From positions 1-6,916 of the forward strand of contig JAUNSQ010000082.1 of NCBI GenBank assembly GCA_030539135.1: a stretch of 6,916 nt of DNA, given 5' to 3'. Positions 1 to 5,126 of this stretch are shown here, in pieces; positions within the stretch are counted from its first letter, which is position 1; the number at the start of each line of letters is the position of its first letter. A model generated the notes under the pieces. The model saw only the letters and a program-made list of their open reading frames with translations. It ran no database searches and had not been told where the DNA came from. Source of the DNA: Synergistaceae bacterium. GTDB lineage: Bacteria > Synergistota > Synergistia > Synergistales > Synergistaceae. A program made the position numbers and the translations under genes.

Positions 1-53
1 GTGAAGGCGGGCGTACAGTCGGAGCCGGCGTCGTCACCGAGATCATCGATTAA
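1..53 (+). CDS. tuf: Elongation factor Tu, C-terminal end (partial)
   Basis: Only the last 16 complete codons are in the window, read in the frame beginning at base 3 and ending at TAA 51-53. They give EGGRTVGAGVVTEIID, which matches the conserved C-terminal strand of EF-Tu (REGGRTVGAGVV-x-EI), part of the third beta-barrel that binds the tRNA T-stem. EF-Tu is the GTPase that delivers aminoacyl-tRNA to the ribosomal A site in the cytoplasm. The gene starts outside the window, so its G domain cannot be judged. It lies 23 bases upstream of the rpsJ start, the classic str-S10 junction, with no terminator between them. The identification is firm for so short a piece because this motif is nearly invariant and the neighbour is as expected. 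Confidence 0.93.
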   Translation, partial: EGGRTVGAGVVTEIID

Positions 54-62
54 GAGTGCCCC

Positions 63-70
63 AGGAGGGG
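63..70 (+). promoter_or_regulatory. Shine-Dalgarno site that fixes the TTG start of rpsJ
   Basis: AGGAGGGG is followed by the six-base spacer AATATT and then TTG at 77. A longer reading from GTG at 56 would place the SD inside the coding region and add the residues PQEGNI, which no S10 has. The SD position therefore selects the TTG start. A strong SD may compensate for the weak start codon. Confidence 0.85.
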
Positions 71-76
71 AATATT

Positions 77-382
77 TTGGCTAAGAAGATTCGTATCAAA
101 CTCAAAGCATTTGACCACCGCGTCCTTGACGCTTCCGCCACTCAGATTGCTGACACGGCGCAGCGTACGGGAGCTAAAGTGTCTGGTCCTGTGCCTCTTC
201 CGACCGAAGTGAAAAAGTTTGCAGTACTTACGTCGCCTCATGTCGATAAAGATGCGCGAGATCAGTACGAAATCAGAACGCACAAGCGTCTGATCGATAT
301 CGTTGATCCAACCCAGAAGACAATGGAAGCTCTTATGGAACTGAATTTGCCTTCAGGTGTTGATATACAGATCAAACTCTAA
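77..382 (+). CDS. rpsJ: 30S ribosomal protein S10 (NusE)
   Basis: S10 sits in the 30S head, binds 16S rRNA near its 3' domain, and also acts as NusE, the partner of NusB and NusG in antitermination and transcription-translation coupling. The 101-residue product starts AKKIRIKLKAFDHR after the initiator. It carries the conserved central SPHVDKDARDQYEIRTHKR segment at residues 53-71, with the RTHKR family signature at 67-71, and ends in the usual DIQIKL strand. Length is normal (about 102). The start is TTG, chosen because an AGGAGGGG site lies six bases upstream and translation from it gives the family N-terminus exactly. It is the first gene of the S10 cluster and follows tuf after 23 bases. 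The tight junction leaves no room for the long leader that L4 controls in E. coli, so control must come from further upstream or be of another kind. Confidence 0.97.
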   Translation: MAKKIRIKLKAFDHRVLDASATQIADTAQRTGAKVSGPVPLPTEVKKFAVLTSPHVDKDARDQYEIRTHKRLIDIVDPTQKTMEALMELNLPSGVDIQIKL

Positions 383-386
383 GGAG
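381..386 (+). promoter_or_regulatory. Orphan SD-like site overlapping the rpsJ stop
   Basis: AAGGAG overlaps the TAA stop of rpsJ (380-382), just as the SD sites of rpsC and rplE overlap their upstream stops. No ATG, GTG or TTG lies 5-10 bases downstream. The rplC start at 419 has its own SD at 403-410. A CTG at 393 is at a good spacing and opens a nine-codon frame ending in TGA at 420-422. The site may be a relic, a ribosome standby site, or the SD of a tiny leader; the sequence alone cannot decide. Confidence 0.4.
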
Positions 387-418
387 TTTCTTCTGAAAAC
401 AAAGGGAGTGAAACATCT

Positions 419-1045
419 ATGAGCATGGGGATTCTGGGCCGCAAGGTAGGGATGACCCAGGTCTTCGACGAAGAAGGCAAGGCAGTGCCTGTAACAGTTA
501 TTGAGGCTGGTCCTTGCTCCATCGTTGAAATCCGGACACCTGAAAAGAACAGTTACAGCGCAGTGCAGTTAGGTTTCGGCGAAGTGAAACCCGTTAAGGA
601 AACAAAGCCTATGAAGGGTTACTTCGAGAAACAGAACGTAGCACCCAAGCGCTGGCTGAGGGAGTTCCGCGTAGACAATACGTCGGACTACCAGGTGGGA
701 CAGGAGATCACCGTTTCTCTGTTCCAGAATGGTGAAATTGTTGACGTTATAGGCGTCAGCAAAGGTAAGGGAACCGCGGGCGTTATGAAACGTCACGGTT
801 TCAGTGGAATACCAATGAGTCATGGTCAGTCGCTTACACATCGTCATCCTGGCTCGATTGGTTGCAGCAGCTATCCCGGCAAGGTTATAAAGGGCCGGAG
901 AATGGCGGGTCATATGGGAAGCGAACGCGTTACCACAAAGAACCTGACTGTATTTGCAGTTGATGAAGAGAACAACCTTCTTCTTATCAAAGGTTCCGTA
1001 CCTGGTGCGCGCGACGGCTTAGTCATGATCCGCAAAACAGCGTAG
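419..1045 (+). CDS. rplC: 50S ribosomal protein L3
   Basis: L3 is an early-assembly 50S protein. It binds the 3' end of 23S rRNA and sends a long loop toward the peptidyl transferase centre. The 208-residue product opens MSMGILGRKVGMTQVF, the family N-terminus, and contains the loop motif from HGFSG (126-130) through SHGQSLTHRHPGSIG (134-148) to PGKVIKGRRMAGHMG (153-167). Length is normal. The start at 419 has AGGGAGTG eight bases upstream; the second ATG at 425 would give MGILGRKVG and cannot be excluded, though its spacing to the SD would be long. The position matching E. coli Gln150, which PrmB methylates, is Cys149 here, so that modification is not expected. The gene follows rpsJ after 36 bases, the longest gap in the window, and its TAG stop at 1043-1045 is 17 bases before rplD. 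Confidence 0.97.
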   Translation: MSMGILGRKVGMTQVFDEEGKAVPVTVIEAGPCSIVEIRTPEKNSYSAVQLGFGEVKPVKETKPMKGYFEKQNVAPKRWLREFRVDNTSDYQVGQEITVSLFQNGEIVDVIGVSKGKGTAGVMKRHGFSGIPMSHGQSLTHRHPGSIGCSSYPGKVIKGRRMAGHMGSERVTTKNLTVFAVDEENNLLLIKGSVPGARDGLVMIRKTA

Positions 1046-1046
1046 T

Positions 1047-1053
1047 GGGGAGG
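1047..1053 (+). promoter_or_regulatory. Shine-Dalgarno site that selects the ATG start of rplD
   Basis: GGGGAGG is followed by a nine-base spacer and ATG at 1063. An in-frame GTG at 1045 overlaps the rplC stop, but starting there would translate the SD itself as GRRKI, which is not part of L4. The ATG at 1063 is therefore taken as the start. Confidence 0.8.
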
Positions 1054-1062
1054 CGGAAGATA

Positions 1063-1686
1063 ATGCCTACAGTAAATGAAGTCAATTTTAAAGGCGAGGT
1101 AATCGGTCAGGTCGAACTTGCCGATTCCGTCTTCGGTGCCCTTGTTCATGTCCCGGCTATGCATCAGGTCGTCGTTGCACATTTGGCCAACTGCCGCGTA
1201 GGGACACACAACACGAAAGATCGTGGAGATGTCAGAGGCGGCGGTAAGAAACCTTGGAAACAGAAACACACAGGGCGCGCGCGCGCGGGCAGTTCACGTT
1301 CGCCAGTGTGGGTCGGCGGCGGAGTTGCACATGGACCGCATCCGAGGGATTATCACCAGAAGGTGAACAAGAAAGTGCGTCGTCTTGCGCTTTGCAGCGC
1401 GCTGACGCTCAAAGTTCAGGAAGAAAATATGCTTGTGCTCGATAACTTCGGGATCGATGCGCCGAAGACAAAGACAATGGTCTCTTTCCTTTCTTCAGTG
1501 AAGAATGCTAAGAAGCCCCTCTTTGTGCTTCACGAGACGAATATGGCTGTAGTTAAATCAGCGGCCAACATTCCGGGCGCGCAGGTCCTTCATGTCGACA
1601 GCATAAATGTCTATGACCTTCTGAACCACGATCAGCTTATCGCAACTCCTGAGGCTGTTAAAAAGCTCGAGGAGGTGTTCGGTTAA
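1063..1686 (+). CDS. rplD: 50S ribosomal protein L4 (uL4)
   Basis: L4 binds domains of 23S rRNA early in 50S assembly, and its extended loop lines the peptide exit tunnel beside L22. In E. coli it also represses its own S10 operon. The 207-residue product shows the tunnel loop at residues 59-88: GGGKKPWKQKHTGRARAG, then SSRSPVWVGGGVAHGP. The globular part follows, with KKVRRLALCSAL at about 101-112 and a C-terminal Rossmann-like half. Length is normal. The start is ATG 1063, placed nine bases after GGGGAGG. His69 stands where E. coli has Gly64, next to Lys63, a known macrolide-resistance site. The GRARAG codons contain a 13-base GC alternation (1275-1287). The stop overlaps the rplW start by one base (TAATG), a coupling arrangement. 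With no leader visible before rpsJ, autogenous control by L4 is unproven here. Confidence 0.96.
   Translation: MPTVNEVNFKGEVIGQVELADSVFGALVHVPAMHQVVVAHLANCRVGTHNTKDRGDVRGGGKKPWKQKHTGRARAGSSRSPVWVGGGVAHGPHPRDYHQKVNKKVRRLALCSALTLKVQEENMLVLDNFGIDAPKTKTMVSFLSSVKNAKKPLFVLHETNMAVVKSAANIPGAQVLHVDSINVYDLLNHDQLIATPEAVKKLEEVFG
1275..1287 (+). repeat. Short alternating GC tract inside rplD
   Basis: Thirteen bases alternate perfectly between G and C, within codons for the GRARAG part of the L4 tunnel loop. The tract follows from the codons chosen (CGC and GCG for the Arg-Ala-Arg-Ala run). It is a possible Z-DNA or polymerase-slippage site, but no effect can be shown from sequence. Confidence 0.7.
1671..1677 (+). 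promoter_or_regulatory. SD of rplW embedded in the last codons of rplD
   Basis: GGAGGTG lies within the codons for the final Glu-Val-Phe of L4, eight bases before the ATG of rplW at 1686. The rplD TAA shares its last A with this ATG, so terminating ribosomes are placed right at the next start. Confidence 0.8.
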
Positions 1687-1982
1687 TGAACGCTGTAGCT
1701 TATGACATTATTGTTCGCCCGATCATCACGGAAAAAACAAGCCGTATGATGGAGCTTGGACAATATACGTTTGAAGTTCTTCCAAAGGCCAACAAGATAG
1801 AGATACGCAAGGCTGTGGAAGAAGTCTTTAAGGTCAAAGTTGTAAGAGTAAACACGATCCAGGTCCGTTCCAAACCGAAGCGGATGGGTGCCTTTTTGGG
1901 TCGTTCACGTTCCTGGAAGAAAGCAATCGTAACCCTCGCCAAAGGTGAGAAGATTGCATTCTTCGAGGGCGCAAGCGCCTAG
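1686..1982 (+). CDS. rplW: 50S ribosomal protein L23
   Basis: L23 sits at the rim of the peptide exit tunnel, where trigger factor, SRP and the Sec translocon dock. The 98-residue product has the N-terminal signature IIVRPIITEKT (8-18), the KANKIEIRKAVEEVFKVKV stretch (about 34-52), and the C-terminal KKAIVTLAKGEKI strand. Glu16, in TEK, aligns with E. coli Glu18, the key trigger-factor contact, so that docking site is kept. Length matches the family (about 95-100). The ATG overlaps the rplD stop by one base, and its SD is inside rplD, so translation is probably coupled to L4. Twenty bases separate it from rplB. No unusual feature is seen. Confidence 0.96.
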   Translation: MNAVAYDIIVRPIITEKTSRMMELGQYTFEVLPKANKIEIRKAVEEVFKVKVVRVNTIQVRSKPKRMGAFLGRSRSWKKAIVTLAKGEKIAFFEGASA

Positions 1983-2002
1983 GCAGAAAGGGGTAAACCT
2001 AA

Positions 2003-2827
2003 ATGGGAATTAAGAAATATCGTCCCACAACACCCAGCCACCGCCAAATGGCGACGCCTGATTATTCAGAAATAACAAAGGCGAAGCCGGAGCGGAGTCT
2101 GGTTGTATCGCTCAGCCAGTCTGCGGGACGTAATAGCAATGGCAGAGTTACGATGCGTCATCGTGGCGGGCGCGGCAGGATCAAATATCGTATCGTCGAT
2201 TTCAAGCGCGATAAGATTGGCGTACAGGGCAAAGTTGTCGCCATCGAATACGATCCTAACCGTTCCGCGCGTATAGCTCTCATCTCTTATCTCGATGGTG
2301 AGAAACGTTACATACTTGCCCCAATAGGACTTAACGTTGGAGACAACATTTATGCCGGACACGACTCAGATATTCGCCCCGGCAATGCGCTTCAGCTTAA
2401 AGACATCCCTGTTGGTACGGTTATACACAATATCGAGCTTGAACCAGGCCGCGGCGGAGTACTCGTACGCGCCGCCGGCGTCTCCGCTCAGCTAATGGCG
2501 AAGGAAGGCAAATACGCCTATGTCCGTATGCCGAGCGGCGAACTCAGACTGGTCCTCTTGGAGTGCATGGCTGTCATAGGACAGGTTGGCAACGAAGAGC
2601 ATGAAAATGTTGTTTACGGTAAAGCCGGCAGAACGCGTTGGCTTGGAATTCGCCCCCATATCCGCGGTATGATACAGAACCCTGTTGACCACCCGATGGG
2701 CGGTGGCGAAGGAAAGAGCAAATCGCATAAACATCCTGTCTCACCATGGGGTACTCCGGCAAAGGGTTATCGTACGCGTAAGCGGAAACCTTCGGATAAG
2801 TTCATTGTCCGCCGCCGCAAAAAGTAA
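2003..2827 (+). CDS. rplB: 50S ribosomal protein L2
   Basis: L2 is a large 23S rRNA-binding protein needed for subunit association and for peptidyl transferase activity. The 274-residue product (E. coli 273) has a basic N-terminal tail (GIKKYRPTTPSHRQM), an OB-fold region near 45-120, an SH3-like region near 125-195, and the conserved C-terminal extension holding NPVDHPMGGGEGK (226-238) and HPVSPWGTPAKGYRTRKRKP. His230 corresponds to the His229 long linked to peptidyl transfer; the second His of the usual DHPHGGG is Met232 here, as in some other bacteria. The preceding RPHIRGMIQNP differs from the common RPTVRGVAMNP. The start is ATG 2003, nine bases after AAAGGGG (1987-1993), and gives the family N-terminus. 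The gene ends 27 bases before rpsS. Confidence 0.97.
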   Translation: MGIKKYRPTTPSHRQMATPDYSEITKAKPERSLVVSLSQSAGRNSNGRVTMRHRGGRGRIKYRIVDFKRDKIGVQGKVVAIEYDPNRSARIALISYLDGEKRYILAPIGLNVGDNIYAGHDSDIRPGNALQLKDIPVGTVIHNIELEPGRGGVLVRAAGVSAQLMAKEGKYAYVRMPSGELRLVLLECMAVIGQVGNEEHENVVYGKAGRTRWLGIRPHIRGMIQNPVDHPMGGGEGKSKSHKHPVSPWGTPAKGYRTRKRKPSDKFIVRRRKK

Positions 2828-2854
2828 CCTAGGCTTGTAGGAGGGAATATACAG

Positions 2855-3142
2855 ATGGCTCGTTCACTAAAAAAAGGCCCCTATGTTGATGTGAAACTTC
2901 TTCGTAGGGTCGAGGGCATGAACGAATCAGGCAAGAAAGTTGTTATCAAGAGCTGGAACCGTAGCTCAAGCATAACGCCTGAAATGGTCGGACACACTAT
3001 TGCAGTGCACAACGGCCGTATTCATGTCCCAGTTTACATCAGCGACAATATGATCGGACACAAGCTTGGCGAGTTTGCACCTACGCGTAAGTTTGGCGGT
3101 CACGCTGGTCAAGAGCGTACGACAAAGGTAGCTAAGGCTTAG
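2855..3142 (+). CDS. rpsS: 30S ribosomal protein S19
   Basis: S19 lies in the 30S head, forms a complex with S13, and contacts A-site tRNA and the B1 intersubunit bridge. The 95-residue product begins ARSLKKGPYVDVKLL and carries the family signature ITPEMVGHTIAVHNGR (40-55), followed by HVPVYISDNMIGHKLGEFAPTR. Length is normal (about 92-95). The end reads KFGGHAGQERTTKVAKA where relatives often have TFRGH, a small difference near the C-terminal tail. The SD TAGGAGGG (2838-2845) sits nine bases before ATG 2855. The TAG stop at 3140-3142 is fused to the AGGAGG that serves rplV, so the two genes are probably coupled. Confidence 0.97.
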   Translation: MARSLKKGPYVDVKLLRRVEGMNESGKKVVIKSWNRSSSITPEMVGHTIAVHNGRIHVPVYISDNMIGHKLGEFAPTRKFGGHAGQERTTKVAKA

Positions 3143-3153
3143 GAGGATCTGCG

Positions 3154-3486
3154 ATGGATGTTAAAGCAACGGCTCAGCAGGTCCGAATCTCTGCTACAAA
3201 AGTCCGTCAGGTACTCGCGCTCATCAGAGGCAAGAAAGCTTCGGATGCTCTCGTAGTGCTTAAGTACACACCTAACAAAGGCGCGCGCTATACCGAAAAA
3301 GTCCTTAAGAGTGCTGTCGCGAACGCGGAACACAATTTCGGACTCGATATGGACAAGCTTGTTGTTAAGGAAGTAATGGCGGATCAGGGAAGCTACATGA
3401 AGCGCTTCCGTCCTGTTTCAATGGGACGCGCGCATGCTTTTAGACACCATACGTGCCACATAACAGTGGTCGTAGGTGAGAAGTAA
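3154..3486 (+). CDS. rplV: 50S ribosomal protein L22
   Basis: L22 binds all domains of 23S rRNA and its long beta-hairpin forms, with L4, the narrowest part of the peptide exit tunnel. The 110-residue product has the N-terminal helix region ATAQQVRISATKVRQVLALIRGK (about 5-27) and the AVANAEHNFGLD segment (55-66). The hairpin then runs from MKRFRP (82-87) through MGRA (90-93) to the closing HITVVV strand (102-107). Length is normal. The hairpin is unusual: most bacteria have PRAxGRA and KRTSHITVVV, whereas this protein has PVSMGRA and HHTCHITVVV. The ATG has AGGAGG (3141-3146) seven bases upstream, overlapping the rpsS stop. The TAA stop is likewise built into the SD of rpsC. Confidence 0.96.
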   Translation: MDVKATAQQVRISATKVRQVLALIRGKKASDALVVLKYTPNKGARYTEKVLKSAVANAEHNFGLDMDKLVVKEVMADQGSYMKRFRPVSMGRAHAFRHHTCHITVVVGEK

Positions 3487-3500
3487 GGAGGGGTGAAACT

Positions 3501-4181
3501 GTGGGTCAGAAAGTTCACCCGGTAGGTTATAGACTCGGCGTCATCTACGACTGGGAATCCCGCTGGTATGCAGACGGCAAGAAATATGCCAAATTTCTGC
3601 ACGACGACCTCAAACTGAGGGCGTGGATAACCAAGCGTTGGGCTAGCGCCGGAGTAAGTCGTGTAGAGATCGAGCGTATTGGAAACGTAATGCGTTTCAC
3701 AGTTTGGGCCGCCCGGCCTGGTGTCGTAATTGGCAAACAGGGCGCTGAGATCCAGGCTGTTCGTGAAGAGCTCCAGACGATGACTGGCAACCGGGTAATG
3801 ATTAATATTCAGGAAATGAAAAATCCTGATGTGGAAGCACAAGTTGTGGCCGAAGGCGTAGCCTCTTCACTCGAGCGCAGGATCAGTTTCCGCCGCGCAA
3901 TGAAGCAGTCTATATTCCGCGCGATGAAGTCAGGCGCAAAAGGGATCAAGATCCAGTGCGCAGGCAGACTCGGCGGAGCTGAAATAGCCCGTACGGAGTG
4001 GTATCTTGAGGGTCAGCTTCCCCTTTCCACCTTGAGAGCAGACATCAACTATGGATTTGCTGAAGCGCATACCATATATGGTGTCATCGGAATCAAGGTT
4101 TGGATATATAAGGGAGAGATCATGGAGCGCACACCCATTTCTATCGCTGATGCCGCCCCTGTGACCAAGGAGAGGAGGTAG
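3501..4181 (+). CDS. rpsC: 30S ribosomal protein S3
   Basis: S3 forms part of the mRNA entry channel on the 30S head and contributes, with S4 and S5, to ribosomal helicase activity. The 226-residue product starts MGQKVHPVGYRLG, the invariant N-terminus. It has a type II KH domain at about 38-106 with the GxxG loop GKQG (78-81) after ARPGVVI, and the C-terminal domain with AGRLGGAEIARTEWY (about 152-166) and YGVIGIKVWIYKGEI. Length is close to E. coli (233), with a short tail ERTPISIADAAPVTKERR. The start is GTG 3501, supported by AAGGAGGGG (3485-3493) at seven bases and by the protein's conserved first residues. The last codons for Lys-Glu-Arg-Arg form the SD of rplP. Confidence 0.97.
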   Translation: MGQKVHPVGYRLGVIYDWESRWYADGKKYAKFLHDDLKLRAWITKRWASAGVSRVEIERIGNVMRFTVWAARPGVVIGKQGAEIQAVREELQTMTGNRVMINIQEMKNPDVEAQVVAEGVASSLERRISFRRAMKQSIFRAMKSGAKGIKIQCAGRLGGAEIARTEWYLEGQLPLSTLRADINYGFAEAHTIYGVIGIKVWIYKGEIMERTPISIADAAPVTKERR

Positions 4182-4187
4182 CGTTAT

Positions 4188-4607
4188 ATGCTTGCACCTA
4201 GCAGAGTAAAATATCGTAAACCTCACCTCACACCGCTTCGCGGCTACTCAAAAGGCGCCACGAAAGTCGATTATGGCGAGTACGGCCTGCAGGCCTGCAC
4301 AAACGGATGGATCACGGCACGTCAGATCGAAGCCGTTCGTGTAGCGATCAGCCGTAAAATGAAAAAAGGCGGCAAGATTTGGATCCGCATCTTCCCCGAT
4401 CGTCCTGTGACGGAGAAGCCGCTTGAAACTCGTATGGGTAAAGGAAAAGGAAACGTCGAATATTGGACCGCGGCCGTTAAGCGCGGCAGGGTAATGTTCG
4501 AGATCGCCGGCGTAACTCGCGATGTCGCAGAAGATGCTTTTCGCACGGCATCCTTTAAGCTGCCCATCAAGGTAAAATTGTTAGCCCGAGAGGGAGCAGG
4601 TGAATAG
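4188..4607 (+). CDS. rplP: 50S ribosomal protein L16
   Basis: L16 is a late-assembly 50S protein that supports the A-site tRNA elbow and the peptidyl transferase region. The 139-residue product has MLAPSRVKYRK at the start, the central WITARQIEAVRVAISR (41-56), GGKIWIRIFPDRPVTEKP, and the signature RMGKGKGNVEYW (82-93). Arg82 aligns with E. coli Arg81, the residue hydroxylated by YcfD in some proteobacteria; Arg51 and Arg56, at which changes give orthosomycin resistance elsewhere, are kept. The N-terminal third is atypical: HLTPLRGYSKGATKV replaces the usual basic HRGRMRGKAKGGTEV type, and ACTNGW replaces ALEPAW. The SD AGGAGGT (4173-4179) overlaps the rpsC stop, with eight bases to ATG 4188. 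The gene ends one base before the rpmC ATG. Confidence 0.96.
   Translation: MLAPSRVKYRKPHLTPLRGYSKGATKVDYGEYGLQACTNGWITARQIEAVRVAISRKMKKGGKIWIRIFPDRPVTEKPLETRMGKGKGNVEYWTAAVKRGRVMFEIAGVTRDVAEDAFRTASFKLPIKVKLLAREGAGE
4598..4602 (+). promoter_or_regulatory. SD that favours the ATG start of rpmC
   Basis: AGGTG, within a longer purine-rich AGGGAGCAGGTG (4591-4602), lies six bases before ATG 4609. The alternative in-frame GTG at 4600 would overlap this site and leave only three bases after AGGGAG, too close for a normal start. The ATG also gives the expected short N-terminus of L29. Confidence 0.65.
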
Positions 4608-4608
4608 T

Positions 4609-4824
4609 ATGGATCCCAAGGAACTTCGAGATCTCAGCATCTCTGAGCTAAAAGATAAGCACAAACAGTTTAAGGAAGAGCTTTTCAACCTCCGTTTCCA
4701 GAATGCTATCGGACAGTTGAACAACTCCGGACGTATTAAAGAAGTAAAAAAGACTATTGCACGTGTGCTCACGGTCATCACTGAAAAAGAGATGGGCATT
4801 GAACATACTGGGGCAGGGAGGTAG
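4609..4824 (+). CDS. rpmC: 50S ribosomal protein L29
   Basis: L29 is a small helical 50S protein beside the tunnel exit, next to L23, where it helps form the docking platform for targeting factors. The 71-residue product reads as two helices: KELRDLSISELKDKHKQFKE with LFNLRFQNAIGQLNNS (25-40), then IKEVKKTIARVLTVITEKE. The LFNLRFQ-x(4)-QL pattern is the family signature. It is slightly longer than E. coli L29 (63) because of the tail MGIEHTGAGR, whose final codons encode the SD of rpsQ. ATG 4609 is preferred over GTG 4600, which would add MNS. It starts one base after the rplP stop, so coupled translation with L16 is likely. Confidence 0.94.
   Translation: MDPKELRDLSISELKDKHKQFKEELFNLRFQNAIGQLNNSGRIKEVKKTIARVLTVITEKEMGIEHTGAGR
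4815..4822 (+). promoter_or_regulatory. SD that favours ATG 4831 over GTG 4828 for rpsQ
   Basis: AGGGAGGT ends at 4822 and overlaps the rpmC stop (4822-4824). It leaves five bases to GTG 4828 and eight bases to ATG 4831. Most neighbouring genes use spacers of seven to nine bases, so the ATG is the better start; the difference is one residue. Confidence 0.6.
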
Positions 4825-4830
4825 CCGGTG

Positions 4831-5124
4831 ATGGAAGAACAGAAAACACATCGCAAGGTACGTACCGGCATAGTGGTAAGCGACAAGATGGAGAAGACCA
4901 TCGTTATCCGAGTTGACCGCATGGCAAAACACTCGCTCTACGGCAAACCGGTTCTTCGTTCAAAGAAATTCATGGCTCATGATGAAAAGAACGACTGCCG
5001 TATCGGAGATAAGGTCCTTATAGGCGAGACACGTCCTCTCAGCGCGCGTAAATGCTGGGAAGTTCTGGAGATCATTGAGAGAGCTCCTGTTCTTGGCGTG
5101 CAGTTTGAAGAGGAGGATGCATAA
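4831..5124 (+). CDS. rpsQ: 30S ribosomal protein S17
   Basis: S17 is a primary 16S rRNA-binding protein in the 30S body with an OB fold. The 97-residue product has the first strands RTGIVVSDKMEKTIVIRVDR (11-30), the extended loop HSLYGKPVLRSKKFMAHDE (34-52), and the family C-terminal motif RIGDKVLIGETRPLSARKCWEVLEI (57-81). It is longer than typical bacterial S17 (about 84-90) because of a short N-terminal lead (MEEQKTH) and a tail rich in acidic residues (VQFEEEDA). The codons of that tail contain the AGGAGG used by rplN. ATG 4831 is chosen by SD spacing; GTG 4828 would add one Met. In the E. coli layout this is the last gene of the S10 operon, and here only two bases separate it from the first spc gene. 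Confidence 0.95.
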   Translation: MEEQKTHRKVRTGIVVSDKMEKTIVIRVDRMAKHSLYGKPVLRSKKFMAHDEKNDCRIGDKVLIGETRPLSARKCWEVLEIIERAPVLGVQFEEEDA

Positions 5125-5126
5125 GT

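Noticed and set aside
50..283. Open frame on the - strand opposite rpsJ
   Set aside because: No recognisable protein, no SD, and it lies wholly against a certain gene; the many other - strand frames here have the same character.
384..400. Possible hairpin GTTT...AAAC in the rpsJ-rplC gap
   Set aside because: Only four weak pairs around a seven-base loop; not a credible attenuator or terminator.
2828..2833. CCTAGG palindrome after the rplB stop
   Set aside because: Too short for a terminator stem, and no T-run follows.
3393..3842. 149-codon open frame on the - strand across rplV and rpsC
   Set aside because: It runs through two unrelated conserved genes, has low-complexity composition without family features, and is a shadow of strong codon bias.
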